A DNA stretch of 43,414 nt, from the NCBI GenBank assembly GCA_029006345.1, contig JAQXGK010000114.1, positions 1 to 43,414 on the forward strand. The letters run 5' to 3'. Positions within the stretch are counted from its first letter, which is position 1. Each line of letters starts with the position of its first letter. Origin of the DNA: Bacillota bacterium. Lineage in GTDB: Bacteria; Bacillota; Clostridia; Oscillospirales; SIG627. The notes under the pieces are model-generated. The model made no database searches. It was not told the DNA's origin and saw only the letters and a program-made list of their open reading frames with translations. A program made the translations under genes and the position numbers. Shown here in pieces: positions 10,216-19,845 of this stretch.

Positions 10216-12438
10216 ATGGCAAAGAGTAAGAAGAAAACCGAGGAAAAGGATTTTGACGAAACCGGCGCCGTAATACGGGAAAGCCCCATTACAAGAACGC
10301 TCGAGGAAAACTATATGCCGTATTCCATGAGCGTGATCATCGCCCGTGCCATACCGGAGATAGACGGCTTCAAGCCGTCACACCGAAAGCTGCTTTACAC
10401 CATGTATAAAATGGGACTTCTGACAGGAGCCCGCACCAAGAGCGCGAATGTCGTCGGTGCTACTATGCACTATAATCCCCACGGAGATATGGCGATTTAC
10501 GAAACACTCGTACGCCTTACGCGCGGAAATGAAGCGCTGTTGCACCCGTTTATAGATTCCAAGGGTATTTTCGGAAAGCAGTATTCGAAAATGGCGTTTG
10601 CCGCCTCTCGTTATACCGAGGTCAAGCTCGACGGCATCTGCCGCGAGATATTCGGCGGCATAGATAAGGACGCCGTCGATATGGTGGATAACTACGACGC
10701 CACCGCCAAAGAGCCGGTGCTGCTGCCGACCGCGTTTCCGAATATTCTCGTTTCGCCCAATATGGGTATCGCCGTCGGTATTGCCAGCAACATCTGCTCG
10801 TTCAATCTCGCCGAAATCTGCGACACCACCATAGCAATGATCAGGGGCGACGACTTTGACATCTTCGAAACTCTCAAGGGTCCCGATTTTTCAACCGGCG
10901 GCCAGCTTTTGTATAACCGCGAATCACTTGAACAGATATATTCCACCGGCCGCGGCTCGGTCAGGGTGCGCTCGACTTACAGATACGAAAAGGACGGCAA
11001 CTGCATAGAAATACTAAGCGTGCCGTACACTACGAACACCTCCGCAATACTTGATAAAATCAGCGACCTTGTAAAGTCGGGCAGGATAAGGGACATCAAC
11101 GATGTCCGCGACGAGACCGATAAGGACGGGTTAAAGCTGACTATAGACCTCAAGCGCGGCGCAGACCCCGACAAGCTTATGAAAAGGCTGTATAAGCTGA
11201 CGCCTCTCGAGGACGACTTTTCCTGCAATTTCAATGTTCTCGTGGGCGGCGCGCCTCAGCTTCTCGGCGTGCGAGCCATTCTCGAGGAGTGGCATGCCTT
11301 CCGCCGCGAGTGCCTCAAGCGCGAGTATTACTACACGCTTTCACAGAAAAACGACAAGCTGCACCTGCTCAAGGGCCTTGCCGAGATACTTTTGGACATC
11401 GATAAGGCGATACGTATTATACGCGGCACCGAAAATGAGCGCGACGTCATTCCGAATCTGTGCGACGGCTTCGGCATAGACGAGCCTCAGGCGGAGTTCG
11501 TCGCCGAGATAAAGCTGCGCAACCTCAACCGCGAATACATTTTGAACAAGACCGCCGAGATAGAGTCACTCGAGGCGGAAATCGCCGAGATAGAGAGCAT
11601 TTTGAAAAGCTCAAAGAAGCTCGACGGAATCATTATCAGGCAGCTTACCGAAATCAAGAAAAAGTACGGCATACCGCGTCACACCGAAATAGTTTATGAC
11701 GCCGGAGACCGGGAGGACGTCTCGGCGCCCGAGGAGGCCTTCAGCGCCTTTGTAACGGTTACCGCCGAGGGCTATTTCAAGCGTATATCCCTCGCATCCA
11801 TTAAGGCAAGCGATACGCAGAAGCTCAAGGAGGGCGACCGCATTGTCTTTTCCGGCGAGGTTGACAGTAAAAGCGAGCTGTTGTTCTTCACCGACCGCGC
11901 GCAGGTATATAAGTCGCGCCTGAGTGAGTTTGACAGTATAAAAGCGTCAATGCTCGGCGATTATATTCCGACAAAGCTCGGCTTTGACGAGGGCGAGAGG
12001 TTCCTTTATTTCACATACCAATCCGAATTCGACGGGACTCTGTTTGTTGCCTTTGCAAACGGTAAGGCGGTCAATCTTCCCATGTCAAATTACAGCACCA
12101 AGACTAACCGCCGCCGCCTGACAAACGCCTACAGCGATACGTCTCCTGCTGTCGGAATGACGGCGGTGCCCAAGGGCGGGGAAAGCAATGTGTTTATCAA
12201 AACGCGCCTCGGCCGTGCGGTGCTCATAAAGAATACGCTCGTGCCGCTGAAATCCACCAGAACCTCCGGCGGAGTTCAGGTTATAGCGCTCAAGAAAAAC
12301 GACGCAGTCGAGTCCTTCGGCGTTGTATCAAAGGACGACGGCCGCTTCTCAAGGTATCGCAAGACCCGTATTCCCACTCCCGGAATAGTATATACGGAAA
12401 TTGACGCTGAGCTCAATCAGACCGAGCTCGAGGTGTAG
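10216..12438 (+). CDS. Type IIA DNA topoisomerase subunit A, ParC/GyrA-like (divergent)
   Basis: The DNA-cleaving subunit of a type IIA topoisomerase, which passes one duplex through another. The 740 residues include the winged-helix domain with catalytic Arg132-Tyr133 (SRYTEV), a tower and coiled coil, and a shortened C-terminal beta-pinwheel. I see no GyrA box (QRRGGKG-like) in the C-terminal part, so a ParC-type relaxing or decatenating enzyme is more likely than a gyrase. In the region corresponding to the quinolone-determining segment the sequence is NPHGDMAIYE: Met92 stands where E. coli GyrA has Ser83, and Glu96 where it has Asp87. Its likely partner, the divergent B subunit, is at 30044-32116. 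It follows hflX by 12 bases behind AAGGAGAG. It is followed by a terminator. Confidence 0.9.
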   Translation: MAKSKKKTEEKDFDETGAVIRESPITRTLEENYMPYSMSVIIARAIPEIDGFKPSHRKLLYTMYKMGLLTGARTKSANVVGATMHYNPHGDMAIYETLVRLTRGNEALLHPFIDSKGIFGKQYSKMAFAASRYTEVKLDGICREIFGGIDKDAVDMVDNYDATAKEPVLLPTAFPNILVSPNMGIAVGIASNICSFNLAEICDTTIAMIRGDDFDIFETLKGPDFSTGGQLLYNRESLEQIYSTGRGSVRVRSTYRYEKDGNCIEILSVPYTTNTSAILDKISDLVKSGRIRDINDVRDETDKDGLKLTIDLKRGADPDKLMKRLYKLTPLEDDFSCNFNVLVGGAPQLLGVRAILEEWHAFRRECLKREYYYTLSQKNDKLHLLKGLAEILLDIDKAIRIIRGTENERDVIPNLCDGFGIDEPQAEFVAEIKLRNLNREYILNKTAEIESLEAEIAEIESILKSSKKLDGIIIRQLTEIKKKYGIPRHTEIVYDAGDREDVSAPEEAFSAFVTVTAEGYFKRISLASIKASDTQKLKEGDRIVFSGEVDSKSELLFFTDRAQVYKSRLSEFDSIKASMLGDYIPTKLGFDEGERFLYFTYQSEFDGTLFVAFANGKAVNLPMSNYSTKTNRRRLTNAYSDTSPAVGMTAVPKGGESNVFIKTRLGRAVLIKNTLVPLKSTRTSGGVQVIALKKNDAVESFGVVSKDDGRFSRYRKTRIPTPGIVYTEIDAELNQTELEV

Positions 12439-12502
12439 GGTGCGGCGCTCAGGCTGTCCTGCGAAATCTGTATTTTTCCGAATTTGCCCGCAATAGCGGC
12501 TT

Positions 12503-12542
12503 ACTGCCCAAGTGCTCCTCAGGACACTTGGGCAGTTTTGTC
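12503..12542 (+). terminator. Intrinsic terminator downstream of the topoisomerase A gene
   Basis: Perfect 12-base arms ACTGCCCAAGTG and CACTTGGGCAGT around a short loop, followed by TTTTGT. It ends the hflX-topoisomerase unit. The rest of the 333-base gap (12439-12771) holds no recognisable gene, only this hairpin and the promoter at 12661. Confidence 0.88.
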
Positions 12543-12660
12543 TTATGATGCCGTAAGCAGGGCTTTTGTGTGGCATATTTCTTTTTTTCGTTTCAGATAA
12601 CCGTCCTTTGAAAACCCGTGCTTTGCCGCCGATAAATAATCTTTCTTTTTTCAAATTTAC

Positions 12661-12689
12661 TTTACATATTGCTTATCAATTGGTATAAT
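12661..12689 (+). promoter_or_regulatory. Promoter of the yybS-gdpP-rplI-dnaB run
   Basis: -35 TTTACA (12661-12666), 17-base spacer, -10 TATAAT (12684-12689). Predicted leader of about 75 bases. Confidence 0.8.
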
Positions 12690-12771
12690 ATAAAAATAAT
12701 GGGGTCGGTATAGCATTTTGCGCGCCGGCACCGGTTTTTTCAAATAATTATCCGAAAGGAATTGCTGTATT

Positions 12772-13776
12772 TTGAACGGACCTTACACCGATAATAATTC
12801 TGCCGAACCGATACGTAAGAACTCTCCGTTGCCGATGCTGGCGCTGCAGGCGGTCACCTTTGCCGCGGCGCTGTACAGCGGTATAACAGCTTCGTTTTTA
12901 TCCGTAGTTCTTGCCGCATTTTGCTGCGCGGTTATTACCTGCGAGCTTATGCGCCGCCCGTCGCCTATACCCTTTGCGGGGGTGCTGCTCGGCTTTGTTG
13001 CGGCCGGCGTTATCTCTTTTTCGCCGTTTGTGCTTATTCTGCCGGTCATGTTTGTGCTTCCGGCTGTGGCAATGTATATAATGCTTATCAAGAGACGCGA
13101 CAGAACGGTAACTGCGGCGGTTGCGTCTGCCGGATATCTTATCGGCTTTGTTTTGGTCATCGTCGTTCTGGTCATACTCAATAAGGGCGGATTTTCGCTT
13201 ACGCTTTTGCGTCAGGTGATAGACGATATCATAGAGAGCCTGTCCGCATCATTCGGAGAGATGAACTCGGCATATGCCGAAAGCGGTCTCGTTATTAACG
13301 AGCAGTTGTTTAATAATATACTCAAGAGCGCCGTGGTTTCGCTTCCGGGAATGATTATAGCGCTGTGCTTTGCCGCCGCCTACCTTCAGAGCTTTATAGT
13401 CAGGATTGTACTGAGTAAAAACGGAATTCTCGACCTGCTTTACCGCGACGGGTGGCTTCCGAAAGCGTCGTTTGTCACGGCCTGTGTGTTTGTGCTCACC
13501 TACATTGTCGGGCTTTTCGCAGGGGACAATGTCTTTCATCCGTTTTTTATCACTGTTACGAATATCAATGCCGTGCTCCAGGTGCTGTTCGGCATCGTCG
13601 GCTTCTCAACCGTTCTCTCCTTTGCAAAATCGAGAATGGGCAGAAGCGGAACCTTAGGTGGCGTCATGGTAATCGGGCTGTTGTTCTTTACAAATTTATT
13701 CTGGTATCTTTTGTGCATATCCGGCCTTGCCGGGACGGTCGCAAGCTTTATAAAAAGCGTGAAAAAGCATTCCTGA
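12772..13776 (+). CDS. YybS-like polytopic membrane protein (DUF2232)
   Basis: A 334-residue integral membrane protein with about eight hydrophobic segments, beginning near residue 20 and ending with a segment near 305-325. The assignment to the YybS/DUF2232 family rests on topology, length and position immediately upstream of gdpP-rplI-dnaB, as in Bacillus (yybS-yybT-rplI-dnaC). Its biochemical role is not known to me. The start is TTG at 12772 with AAAGGA 11 bases upstream; no better in-frame start is visible. The promoter at 12661 precedes it. Confidence 0.8.
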   Translation: MNGPYTDNNSAEPIRKNSPLPMLALQAVTFAAALYSGITASFLSVVLAAFCCAVITCELMRRPSPIPFAGVLLGFVAAGVISFSPFVLILPVMFVLPAVAMYIMLIKRRDRTVTAAVASAGYLIGFVLVIVVLVILNKGGFSLTLLRQVIDDIIESLSASFGEMNSAYAESGLVINEQLFNNILKSAVVSLPGMIIALCFAAAYLQSFIVRIVLSKNGILDLLYRDGWLPKASFVTACVFVLTYIVGLFAGDNVFHPFFITVTNINAVLQVLFGIVGFSTVLSFAKSRMGRSGTLGGVMVIGLLFFTNLFWYLLCISGLAGTVASFIKSVKKHS

Positions 13777-13817
13777 AGTCTTTTTGAGCCAAGAAAGTAT
13801 AAGAGGAAGATGTATAA

Positions 13818-15797
13818 ATGAGAAAAATAGATAAAACCATGACCGCCATAGTCTCGCTCGTGCTTATCGTTCAGCTTATGTTTACCGCATACAGCTTTAC
13901 AGTGAGCGCGCGGCTCTGTCTTGTCGGCATAGCGGCGATAATATTCGAATTTGCCGTGCTTGCGGTTTATATTTGCTTTTTTGCGCGCCGCCGCGGAAAA
14001 GGCCTGAATGCCAACGGCGTGTGGGACAGCATTTCGAGCGATTTGTTTATGCGCTCGTCAAATCCCATTGCCATTGTGACTCAGGACGGAGCGATAGCCT
14101 GGAACAACTCCGCCTTTACCGAGCGTATAGCCGATAATAACGATTCCGACGGACAGAAACTGTCGGATTATCTTCCCGCCGAGCTCTGCCGGGGCATTCT
14201 GTCGGGAGAGACAAACGACCGGGCGCCGGAGGTGCGTTTGGGCGGCGGCGTTTTCCGACTCGATTCCTACGGCTTTGACGGTACGCAGTCGGACTCTATG
14301 CACCTTGTGCAGTTTACCGACAGAAGCGAGATAGACAGCCTGAAGTCCTCGTTTGCGGCGGCAAATCCCATTGTAATGTATATAGCAATAGACAATTACT
14401 CCGAGGTGACCGGCTCAAAGCAGGAAAAATACCGTGCGATAGAGGTCAAAATTTCGGAGCTTTTGGAAGATTGGGTCGAGAAAATGAACGGCATACTGCG
14501 TGAGATAGACCGCGAGCGTTATATCGTGCTGCTCGAGGAGCACTGTCACAGCGATATAACCGCCGAAAAGTACGATATTCTCGACCGCATCCGCGCTCTT
14601 TCCGGAGATTCGGTAGATATCCCGCTTACAGTGTCCATCGGTACTGCCTGCATAGACGGTACGCTTGCCGAAAAGGAGCGCTCGGCGGATCAGGCGCTCA
14701 ATCTTGCGCTTCAGCGGGGCGGCGATCAGGCGGTGGTCAAGGGCAGGACAAATACCGAGTTTTACGGCGGCAGAACCAAGACCGTCCAGAAGCGGACCAA
14801 GATTCGCTCGCGCATCATAGCGGGAGAGCTTACAAATATGTTCAAAAAGGCCGATAATGTTCTCATTATGGGACACAAGTATGCCGACCACGACTCTATA
14901 GGCTCCTGCGTAGGTGTTGCGCGGCTTGCAATGCGCTACTCCGATAAGGTAAATATCGTCGTGAATATTCACGATGTCAACTTAAAGGGCATTTTTCAGA
15001 AGCTGCGCGGCATTCCCGATTATAAGAATGTGTTTGTGGATTCCTCGACCGCTCAGGATATGATATCCACCGGAACCGTCCTCGTCGTCATGGATGTCAA
15101 TAATTATGTTCACTTTGAGTCTCCCGAGCTGTATGAGAATTGCGAGAATGTCGTGATAATCGACCATCACCGCAAATCGGGCGACTTTCCGATAGAGCCC
15201 AAGCTTGCGTACATAGAGCCGTCGGCGTCGTCGGCCAGCGAGCTTGTCACCGAAATTCTCGAGCAGGTCATAGAGCCGGGCGGACTTCTCAAGGAGGAGG
15301 CGGAGCTTCTCTTCTCGGGAATCATCCTCGATACCAAGCAATTTACGAGAAATACCGGGGTACGCACCTTCTCGGCGGCGCTTTATCTCAGGGGCGAGGG
15401 CGCCAGCCCCGGAGAAGCACAAATGCTGTTCAAGACAGACCTGTCGGAGTTTATGCGCGAGGTCAAGTTTGAAACCAATATTGTTATTTACCGTGATATT
15501 ATCGCTATTTCCACATATGACGGACAGGCGGAGCCGGGCGATAAGATAGCCGCGTCAAAGGCGGCGGAGCGGCTGCTGAGCGTAGAGGGAGTGCTGGCTT
15601 CGTTCACGCTGTGTACCATAGATAATACGGTACACGTTTCGGCGCGCTCTACCGGAACGGTAAATGTTCAGCTTATTCTTGAAAATATGGGCGGCGGAGG
15701 CCACTTCGACTCTGCGGGCGCACAGCTGCGAATGTCCATGACGGCGGCGCTGAAATCTCTCAAGGAAGCGATAGACAGTTACCTGAACGAAGACTGA
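13818..15797 (+). CDS. gdpP: Cyclic-di-AMP phosphodiesterase GdpP (YybT)
   Basis: GdpP hydrolyses c-di-AMP to pApA and so affects potassium and osmotic balance and wall stress. The 659 residues are in the normal range. In order: two N-terminal membrane helices (about 10-30 and 33-55), a PAS-like domain, a degenerate GGDEF domain (VSIGTACIDG region), then DHH/DHHA1. Metal-site residues visible are His353, Asp357 and Asp359 in GHKYADHDSIGS, Asp426 in VMDVN, and D449-H450-H451. The DHHA1 end carries GGGGHFDSAGAQ. It lies 41 bases after the DUF2232 gene and 61 bases before rplI. Confidence 0.96.
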   Translation: MRKIDKTMTAIVSLVLIVQLMFTAYSFTVSARLCLVGIAAIIFEFAVLAVYICFFARRRGKGLNANGVWDSISSDLFMRSSNPIAIVTQDGAIAWNNSAFTERIADNNDSDGQKLSDYLPAELCRGILSGETNDRAPEVRLGGGVFRLDSYGFDGTQSDSMHLVQFTDRSEIDSLKSSFAAANPIVMYIAIDNYSEVTGSKQEKYRAIEVKISELLEDWVEKMNGILREIDRERYIVLLEEHCHSDITAEKYDILDRIRALSGDSVDIPLTVSIGTACIDGTLAEKERSADQALNLALQRGGDQAVVKGRTNTEFYGGRTKTVQKRTKIRSRIIAGELTNMFKKADNVLIMGHKYADHDSIGSCVGVARLAMRYSDKVNIVVNIHDVNLKGIFQKLRGIPDYKNVFVDSSTAQDMISTGTVLVVMDVNNYVHFESPELYENCENVVIIDHHRKSGDFPIEPKLAYIEPSASSASELVTEILEQVIEPGGLLKEEAELLFSGIILDTKQFTRNTGVRTFSAALYLRGEGASPGEAQMLFKTDLSEFMREVKFETNIVIYRDIIAISTYDGQAEPGDKIAASKAAERLLSVEGVLASFTLCTIDNTVHVSARSTGTVNVQLILENMGGGGHFDSAGAQLRMSMTAALKSLKEAIDSYLNED

Positions 15798-15858
15798 CTT
15801 TTTCGTTCGGAAAATCTCTTTGTAAACGCTGTAAAAGCGATAACGGAAAGGAAAAACC

Positions 15859-16305
15859 ATGAAAGTATTTTTGAAAGCAGATGTAAAAAGCCTCGGTAAA
15901 AAAGGCGATATAGTAAACACCTCGGACGGCTACGCGAGAAATTTTCTGTTTCCCAGGGGACTTGCGGTGGTAGCTGACGCCAAGGCTCAGAGCGAGGCGC
16001 GCGCCAAGGACGAGTCCGAAAGGTTCAGGAAGGAGCAGGAGCTTGCCGCGGCGAAGGCTCTTGCCGAAAAGATAAATGCCGCACGCGTTACGATTCCGGC
16101 GGGAGCGGGCGCCGACAGCCGTCTTTACGGGGCGGTCACAAATGCGCACATCGCAGAACAGCTTAAAAAGCAGTTTTCCATCGATGTCGACAAGCGCAAG
16201 ATAGTTGTAAACGAAGCCATAAAGAATTACGGTACATATACCTTCGATGTTCGCCTTTATCCCCAGGTCGTAGCGCGTCTTACGGTCGATGTAATCCCGC
16301 AGTAG
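15859..16305 (+). CDS. rplI: 50S ribosomal protein L9
   Basis: A 148-residue L9 with the conserved N-terminal domain ([20 protein letters not shown], then [13 protein letters not shown]), the long connecting charged helix (about 45-75) and the C-terminal RNA-binding domain. L9 binds 23S rRNA and influences frame maintenance. RBS GGAAAGGAAA precedes the ATG. Position between gdpP and dnaB is the standard Firmicutes order. Confidence 0.98.
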   Translation: MKVFLKADVKSLGKKGDIVNTSDGYARNFLFPRGLAVVADAKAQSEARAKDESERFRKEQELAAAKALAEKINAARVTIPAGAGADSRLYGAVTNAHIAEQLKKQFSIDVDKRKIVVNEAIKNYGTYTFDVRLYPQVVARLTVDVIPQ

Positions 16306-16340
16306 TACCTTTCTGCGGATGAAAGGAATATAGATAGAAT

Positions 16341-17696
16341 ATGGATAATTCCGTACTCGGCAGACAGCTGCCGTATTCAATGGAGGCGGAGCAGGCAGTG
16401 CTCGGCTCTATCCTGCTTGACAGCGAAAAGTATAACGAAATTACCGGTCTGATAACCGCCGAGGATTTTTATGTGGAACGCCACAGGGATATTTTCGCGG
16501 CTGTCAGAGACCTGTTTTTTGAAAGCCGTACCATCGACCCGGTCACGGTGCTCAACAGCCTTGTCGAGAAGGGTATATACAGCGAGCAGAGCGGCGCACT
16601 GTATTTTAAGCAGCTTGCCGACAGCGTTCCCGCCATTTCCAATCTGCGGGACTATGCGGTAATTGTGCGCGATAAAGCGCTGCTGCGCCGGCTTATCAGC
16701 GCTTCCGAGGAAATCAACCGCAGCGCGTACGAGCAGCAGGGCGAGGACACGCAGGCTATTCTCGACGCCGCAGAGCAGAAGATTTTTGCGCTTGCACAGG
16801 GCTTTGTGGCTCAGGATTTTTCCCATATAAAGGATATTATCGTCGAGTGCTACAATCAGCTCAATCAGCTCAAGAATAATAAGGAGGCCATGCTCGGCAC
16901 GCCGACCTATTTCGGACCCCTCGACAGGTATCTTGTCGGTCTCGGAGCAGGCGACCTTGTGCTTATCGGTGCCCGTCCGGGTATGGGTAAAACCTCGTTC
17001 GCCATGAATATTGCGGCGCGTGTCGCGCGCAATCAGAAGAAAGCCGTCGCTGTTTTCTCGCTTGAAATGTCAAAGGTGCAGATAGTCAACCGTATGCTGT
17101 CCAGCGAGGGCAGAATAGACAGCTACAAGCTTCGTTCCGGCGATTTGGGCGACGAGGATTACGACAATCTGGCAAAGGCGTCTGTCGCTCTTTCAAATAC
17201 GGATATTTACATAGACGATACCAGCGGCATCAGCGTCTCTCAGATGAAGGCCAAGCTTCGCAGAATTAAGAATCTCGGGCTTGTCGTCGTGGATTACCTT
17301 CAGCTCATGCAGTCGGAGCTCAAGAGCGACAACCGCGTGGCTCAGGTCGGCGAGATTTCGAGAGGTCTGAAAATCATGGCAAAGGACTTGCAGGTACCGC
17401 TTATCTGCTGCGCTCAGCTTTCGCGAGGGCCGGAGTCGCGTACCGATAAGACGCCTCAGCTGTCCGATTTGCGTGAGTCCGGCTCCATCGAGCTGGACGC
17501 GTATTTTGTAATGTTTCTATATCGGGACGATTATTATAATACAGGTAAGGAAGAAAACGACAGCGGCGCCGCCAATACCGTAAAGTGCATTATAGCCAAG
17601 AACCGTCACGGAAGCACCGGCACGGTTACCTTCGGTTGGGAAGCGCCGTATACGAGGTTTACAGAAATTGACGAAAGACATTCCGAGGGCTTCTGA
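16341..17696 (+). CDS. dnaB: Replicative DNA helicase DnaB
   Basis: The hexameric 5'-3' replication fork helicase (called DnaC in Bacillus). It has 451 residues with an N-terminal DnaG-interacting domain starting LPYSMEAEQAVLGSILLD and a RecA-like domain with Walker A at 210-218 (GARPGMGKT), Walker B LVVVDYLQLM and the segment LSDLRESGSIE. No intein or insertion is present. The 3' end overlaps the tilS start by 29 bases, indicating translational coupling. Confidence 0.98.
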   Translation: MDNSVLGRQLPYSMEAEQAVLGSILLDSEKYNEITGLITAEDFYVERHRDIFAAVRDLFFESRTIDPVTVLNSLVEKGIYSEQSGALYFKQLADSVPAISNLRDYAVIVRDKALLRRLISASEEINRSAYEQQGEDTQAILDAAEQKIFALAQGFVAQDFSHIKDIIVECYNQLNQLKNNKEAMLGTPTYFGPLDRYLVGLGAGDLVLIGARPGMGKTSFAMNIAARVARNQKKAVAVFSLEMSKVQIVNRMLSSEGRIDSYKLRSGDLGDEDYDNLAKASVALSNTDIYIDDTSGISVSQMKAKLRRIKNLGLVVVDYLQLMQSELKSDNRVAQVGEISRGLKIMAKDLQVPLICCAQLSRGPESRTDKTPQLSDLRESGSIELDAYFVMFLYRDDYYNTGKEENDSGAANTVKCIIAKNRHGSTGTVTFGWEAPYTRFTEIDERHSEGF

Positions 17697-19101
17697 TGCA
17701 GCCGCCTTTGAGGAAAAGGCGTTAAAGACAGTCCGCTCTCTCGGGCTGTTATCCCGCGGCGACCGCGTGCTTTGCGCGCTGTCCGGCGGCAAGGATTCGG
17801 TCGCGCTTTTGATGTTTCTTCTCCGCACTGCGGGGATCACCGGCATTTCGGTTTGCGCCGTTCATCTCAATCATTCCCTGCGCGGCGAGGATTCCGATTC
17901 TGACGAGAGCTTTGTCAGAGAGCTTTGCGCGAAGCATTCGGTAAAGCTTGTCTGCGAAAAGCGCGATATAGCCGCTCTGTCCGCCCAAAGGGGAGAGAGC
18001 ATAGAGCTTGCGGCCAGGGGCGCGCGCTACGATTTATTTTTGCGCGCCATGGATAAGCTCGGCTGCAATAAGACGGCTACCGCACATACTGCCAGCGATA
18101 ATACCGAAACCGTGCTTTTGAATTTAATGCGCGGAAGCGGCCTGCGCGGCATTTGCGGCATACCTGCGAAAAGAGATTGCTTTGTCAGACCGCTCATCGG
18201 CGTTTCCGGCGAGGAGGTCTTGAATTACCTTTCGGCATTGGGGCAGGATTTTGTCACCGATAAATCAAACCTGACGGATGATTATACGCGAAATGTTATC
18301 CGCCATAATGTCGTTCCGGTGTTCAAGGAAAAGAATCCTTCGTTTGACTTCTCGGTTTTGCGCCTTTCTGAGCTTGCACGCTCGGATACCGAGCTTATAG
18401 AGCGCATCGCCCATGAAAAGGCCATCGGCTGCGGAGCCGATTTTGACCGGCGGATTTCCCCTGAGCCTCCCCTGAGAGCTCTTGCCGCCGACCGCGCATA
18501 TACCGGAGTTTTGTATGAGATTCTGTGCAGACTTTCGCCCGACCGCAGTCTTATGACTTATGAGAGGCTTTCTGCCGTCAGAAAGGTTCTGCTTTCCGAG
18601 TCCGGCACAGGAGTTATAGAGCTTTCCGGCAAAACGCAAATAATACTTGACGGAAAGCAAGTCAAGGTTGTACAATCAAAGGACGTTGTTTGTGCAGAGC
18701 CGGAGTATAGCCGAAAACTGACCGACGGCGAGCTGTTTTTGCCGGAAATCGACACGAAATTGTGTGTACGTACGGTGAAAAACAGTGAAGATTTTGTGAT
18801 TATTCACACAAAAAACAGGAAGATATGCTTTAATCAGGCGGTAAGCGACGGTGATTTATATGTCAGAAATCGTCGTCCGGGCGATAAAATTGTCGTTTCG
18901 GGTATGACAAAGAGCCTGAAAAAGCTTTTCTCAGAGCGGAAGATTCCGTCTGCAGAACGCCGGTTTTTCCCTGTAGTATGCGACTCTTCCGGCATTGTCG
19001 CCGTCTGCGGCATATGTGTTGCAGACCGCGTCAGAATAAACGGAAAAACAGATTGTATGGAGATATCTATTGTTTCGTCTCCTGCAGAAAATCTTTTTTA
19101 G
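17668..19101 (+). CDS. tilS: tRNA(Ile)-lysidine synthetase TilS
   Basis: TilS attaches lysine to C34 of the CAU-anticodon tRNA-Ile, changing it to read AUA. The ATP-pyrophosphatase motif SGGKDS is at residues 39-44, followed by HLNHSLRGEDSD and the central TAHTASDNTETVLLNLMRGSG; a C-terminal substrate domain ends the protein at 477 residues. The start is TTG at 17668, inside the end of dnaB, with GAGG 10 bases upstream; no ATG or GTG lies near in this frame. The stop overlaps the RBS of hpt. Confidence 0.95.
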   Translation: MTKDIPRASDAAAFEEKALKTVRSLGLLSRGDRVLCALSGGKDSVALLMFLLRTAGITGISVCAVHLNHSLRGEDSDSDESFVRELCAKHSVKLVCEKRDIAALSAQRGESIELAARGARYDLFLRAMDKLGCNKTATAHTASDNTETVLLNLMRGSGLRGICGIPAKRDCFVRPLIGVSGEEVLNYLSALGQDFVTDKSNLTDDYTRNVIRHNVVPVFKEKNPSFDFSVLRLSELARSDTELIERIAHEKAIGCGADFDRRISPEPPLRALAADRAYTGVLYEILCRLSPDRSLMTYERLSAVRKVLLSESGTGVIELSGKTQIILDGKQVKVVQSKDVVCAEPEYSRKLTDGELFLPEIDTKLCVRTVKNSEDFVIIHTKNRKICFNQAVSDGDLYVRNRRPGDKIVVSGMTKSLKKLFSERKIPSAERRFFPVVCDSSGIVAVCGICVADRVRINGKTDCMEISIVSSPAENLF

Positions 19102-19111
19102 GAGAATTTTT

Positions 19112-19693
19112 ATGATTGACAATAAAGCGTCATTCGCAGAAATGGAAAAGGACATCGCGTGGGTGCTGGCGGACGAGGAGACCCTGAAGGCAAAGGTTGC
19201 CGAAATGGGCAGGGAGATTACCGATTATTATCTCTCGCACCCCGTTAAAAAGAAGCTTTTGGTGGTCGGAATACTCAAGGGCTCGGTAGTGTTTATGTCC
19301 GACCTTATCCGACAGATCGGCCTGCCGCTTCAGCTTGAGTTCATGAAGGTCAGCTCGTACGGCCACGGAACCAAGAGTACGGGAGTCATTGAAATCAAGC
19401 TCGCCATAGAAGACGAGATTCTCGAGGATGCGGACGTTCTGGTTGTTGAGGATATACTGGACAGCGGCAACACCCTTGCAAAGGTCATGGAGTATTTGAA
19501 GCACAAGGGTGCGGCGAGCGTCCGTCTGTGTACTCTCCTCGATAAGCCCGATCGCCGTAAAGCGGACATAAAGGTTGATTTTGAGGGAATAATAATACCC
19601 GATGAATTTGTCGTAGGCTACGGACTCGATTTCGCCGAGAAATACAGAAATCTGCCGTATGTCGGAGTTCTCAAGCCCGAAGTGTACGAATAA
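19112..19693 (+). CDS. hpt: Hypoxanthine phosphoribosyltransferase
   Basis: A purine salvage enzyme that converts hypoxanthine or guanine plus PRPP to IMP or GMP. The PRPP-binding motif VLVVEDILDSGNTL, the flexible-loop region (SYGHGTKSTG) and the C-terminal VGYGLDFAEKYRNLPYVG are diagnostic. The frame is open to 19070, but AGGAGA at 19100-19105 supports the start at 19112, giving 193 residues. It lies between tilS and ftsH as in other Firmicutes. Confidence 0.96.
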   Translation: MIDNKASFAEMEKDIAWVLADEETLKAKVAEMGREITDYYLSHPVKKKLLVVGILKGSVVFMSDLIRQIGLPLQLEFMKVSSYGHGTKSTGVIEIKLAIEDEILEDADVLVVEDILDSGNTLAKVMEYLKHKGAASVRLCTLLDKPDRRKADIKVDFEGIIIPDEFVVGYGLDFAEKYRNLPYVGVLKPEVYE

Positions 19694-19845
19694 ACCTCGG
19701 TGCTTGATGCCATTTGATTTTGTTTTTTCAACCGATACGGCGAGCTATAGAAGGGTCTGACGGCCCGGATTATATGATATTGAGTGTAAAGCGATTTGTT
19801 TGCGCGCTTTTGCTATAAATCCCGGTAAAAAGGAGATGGTTGCAT

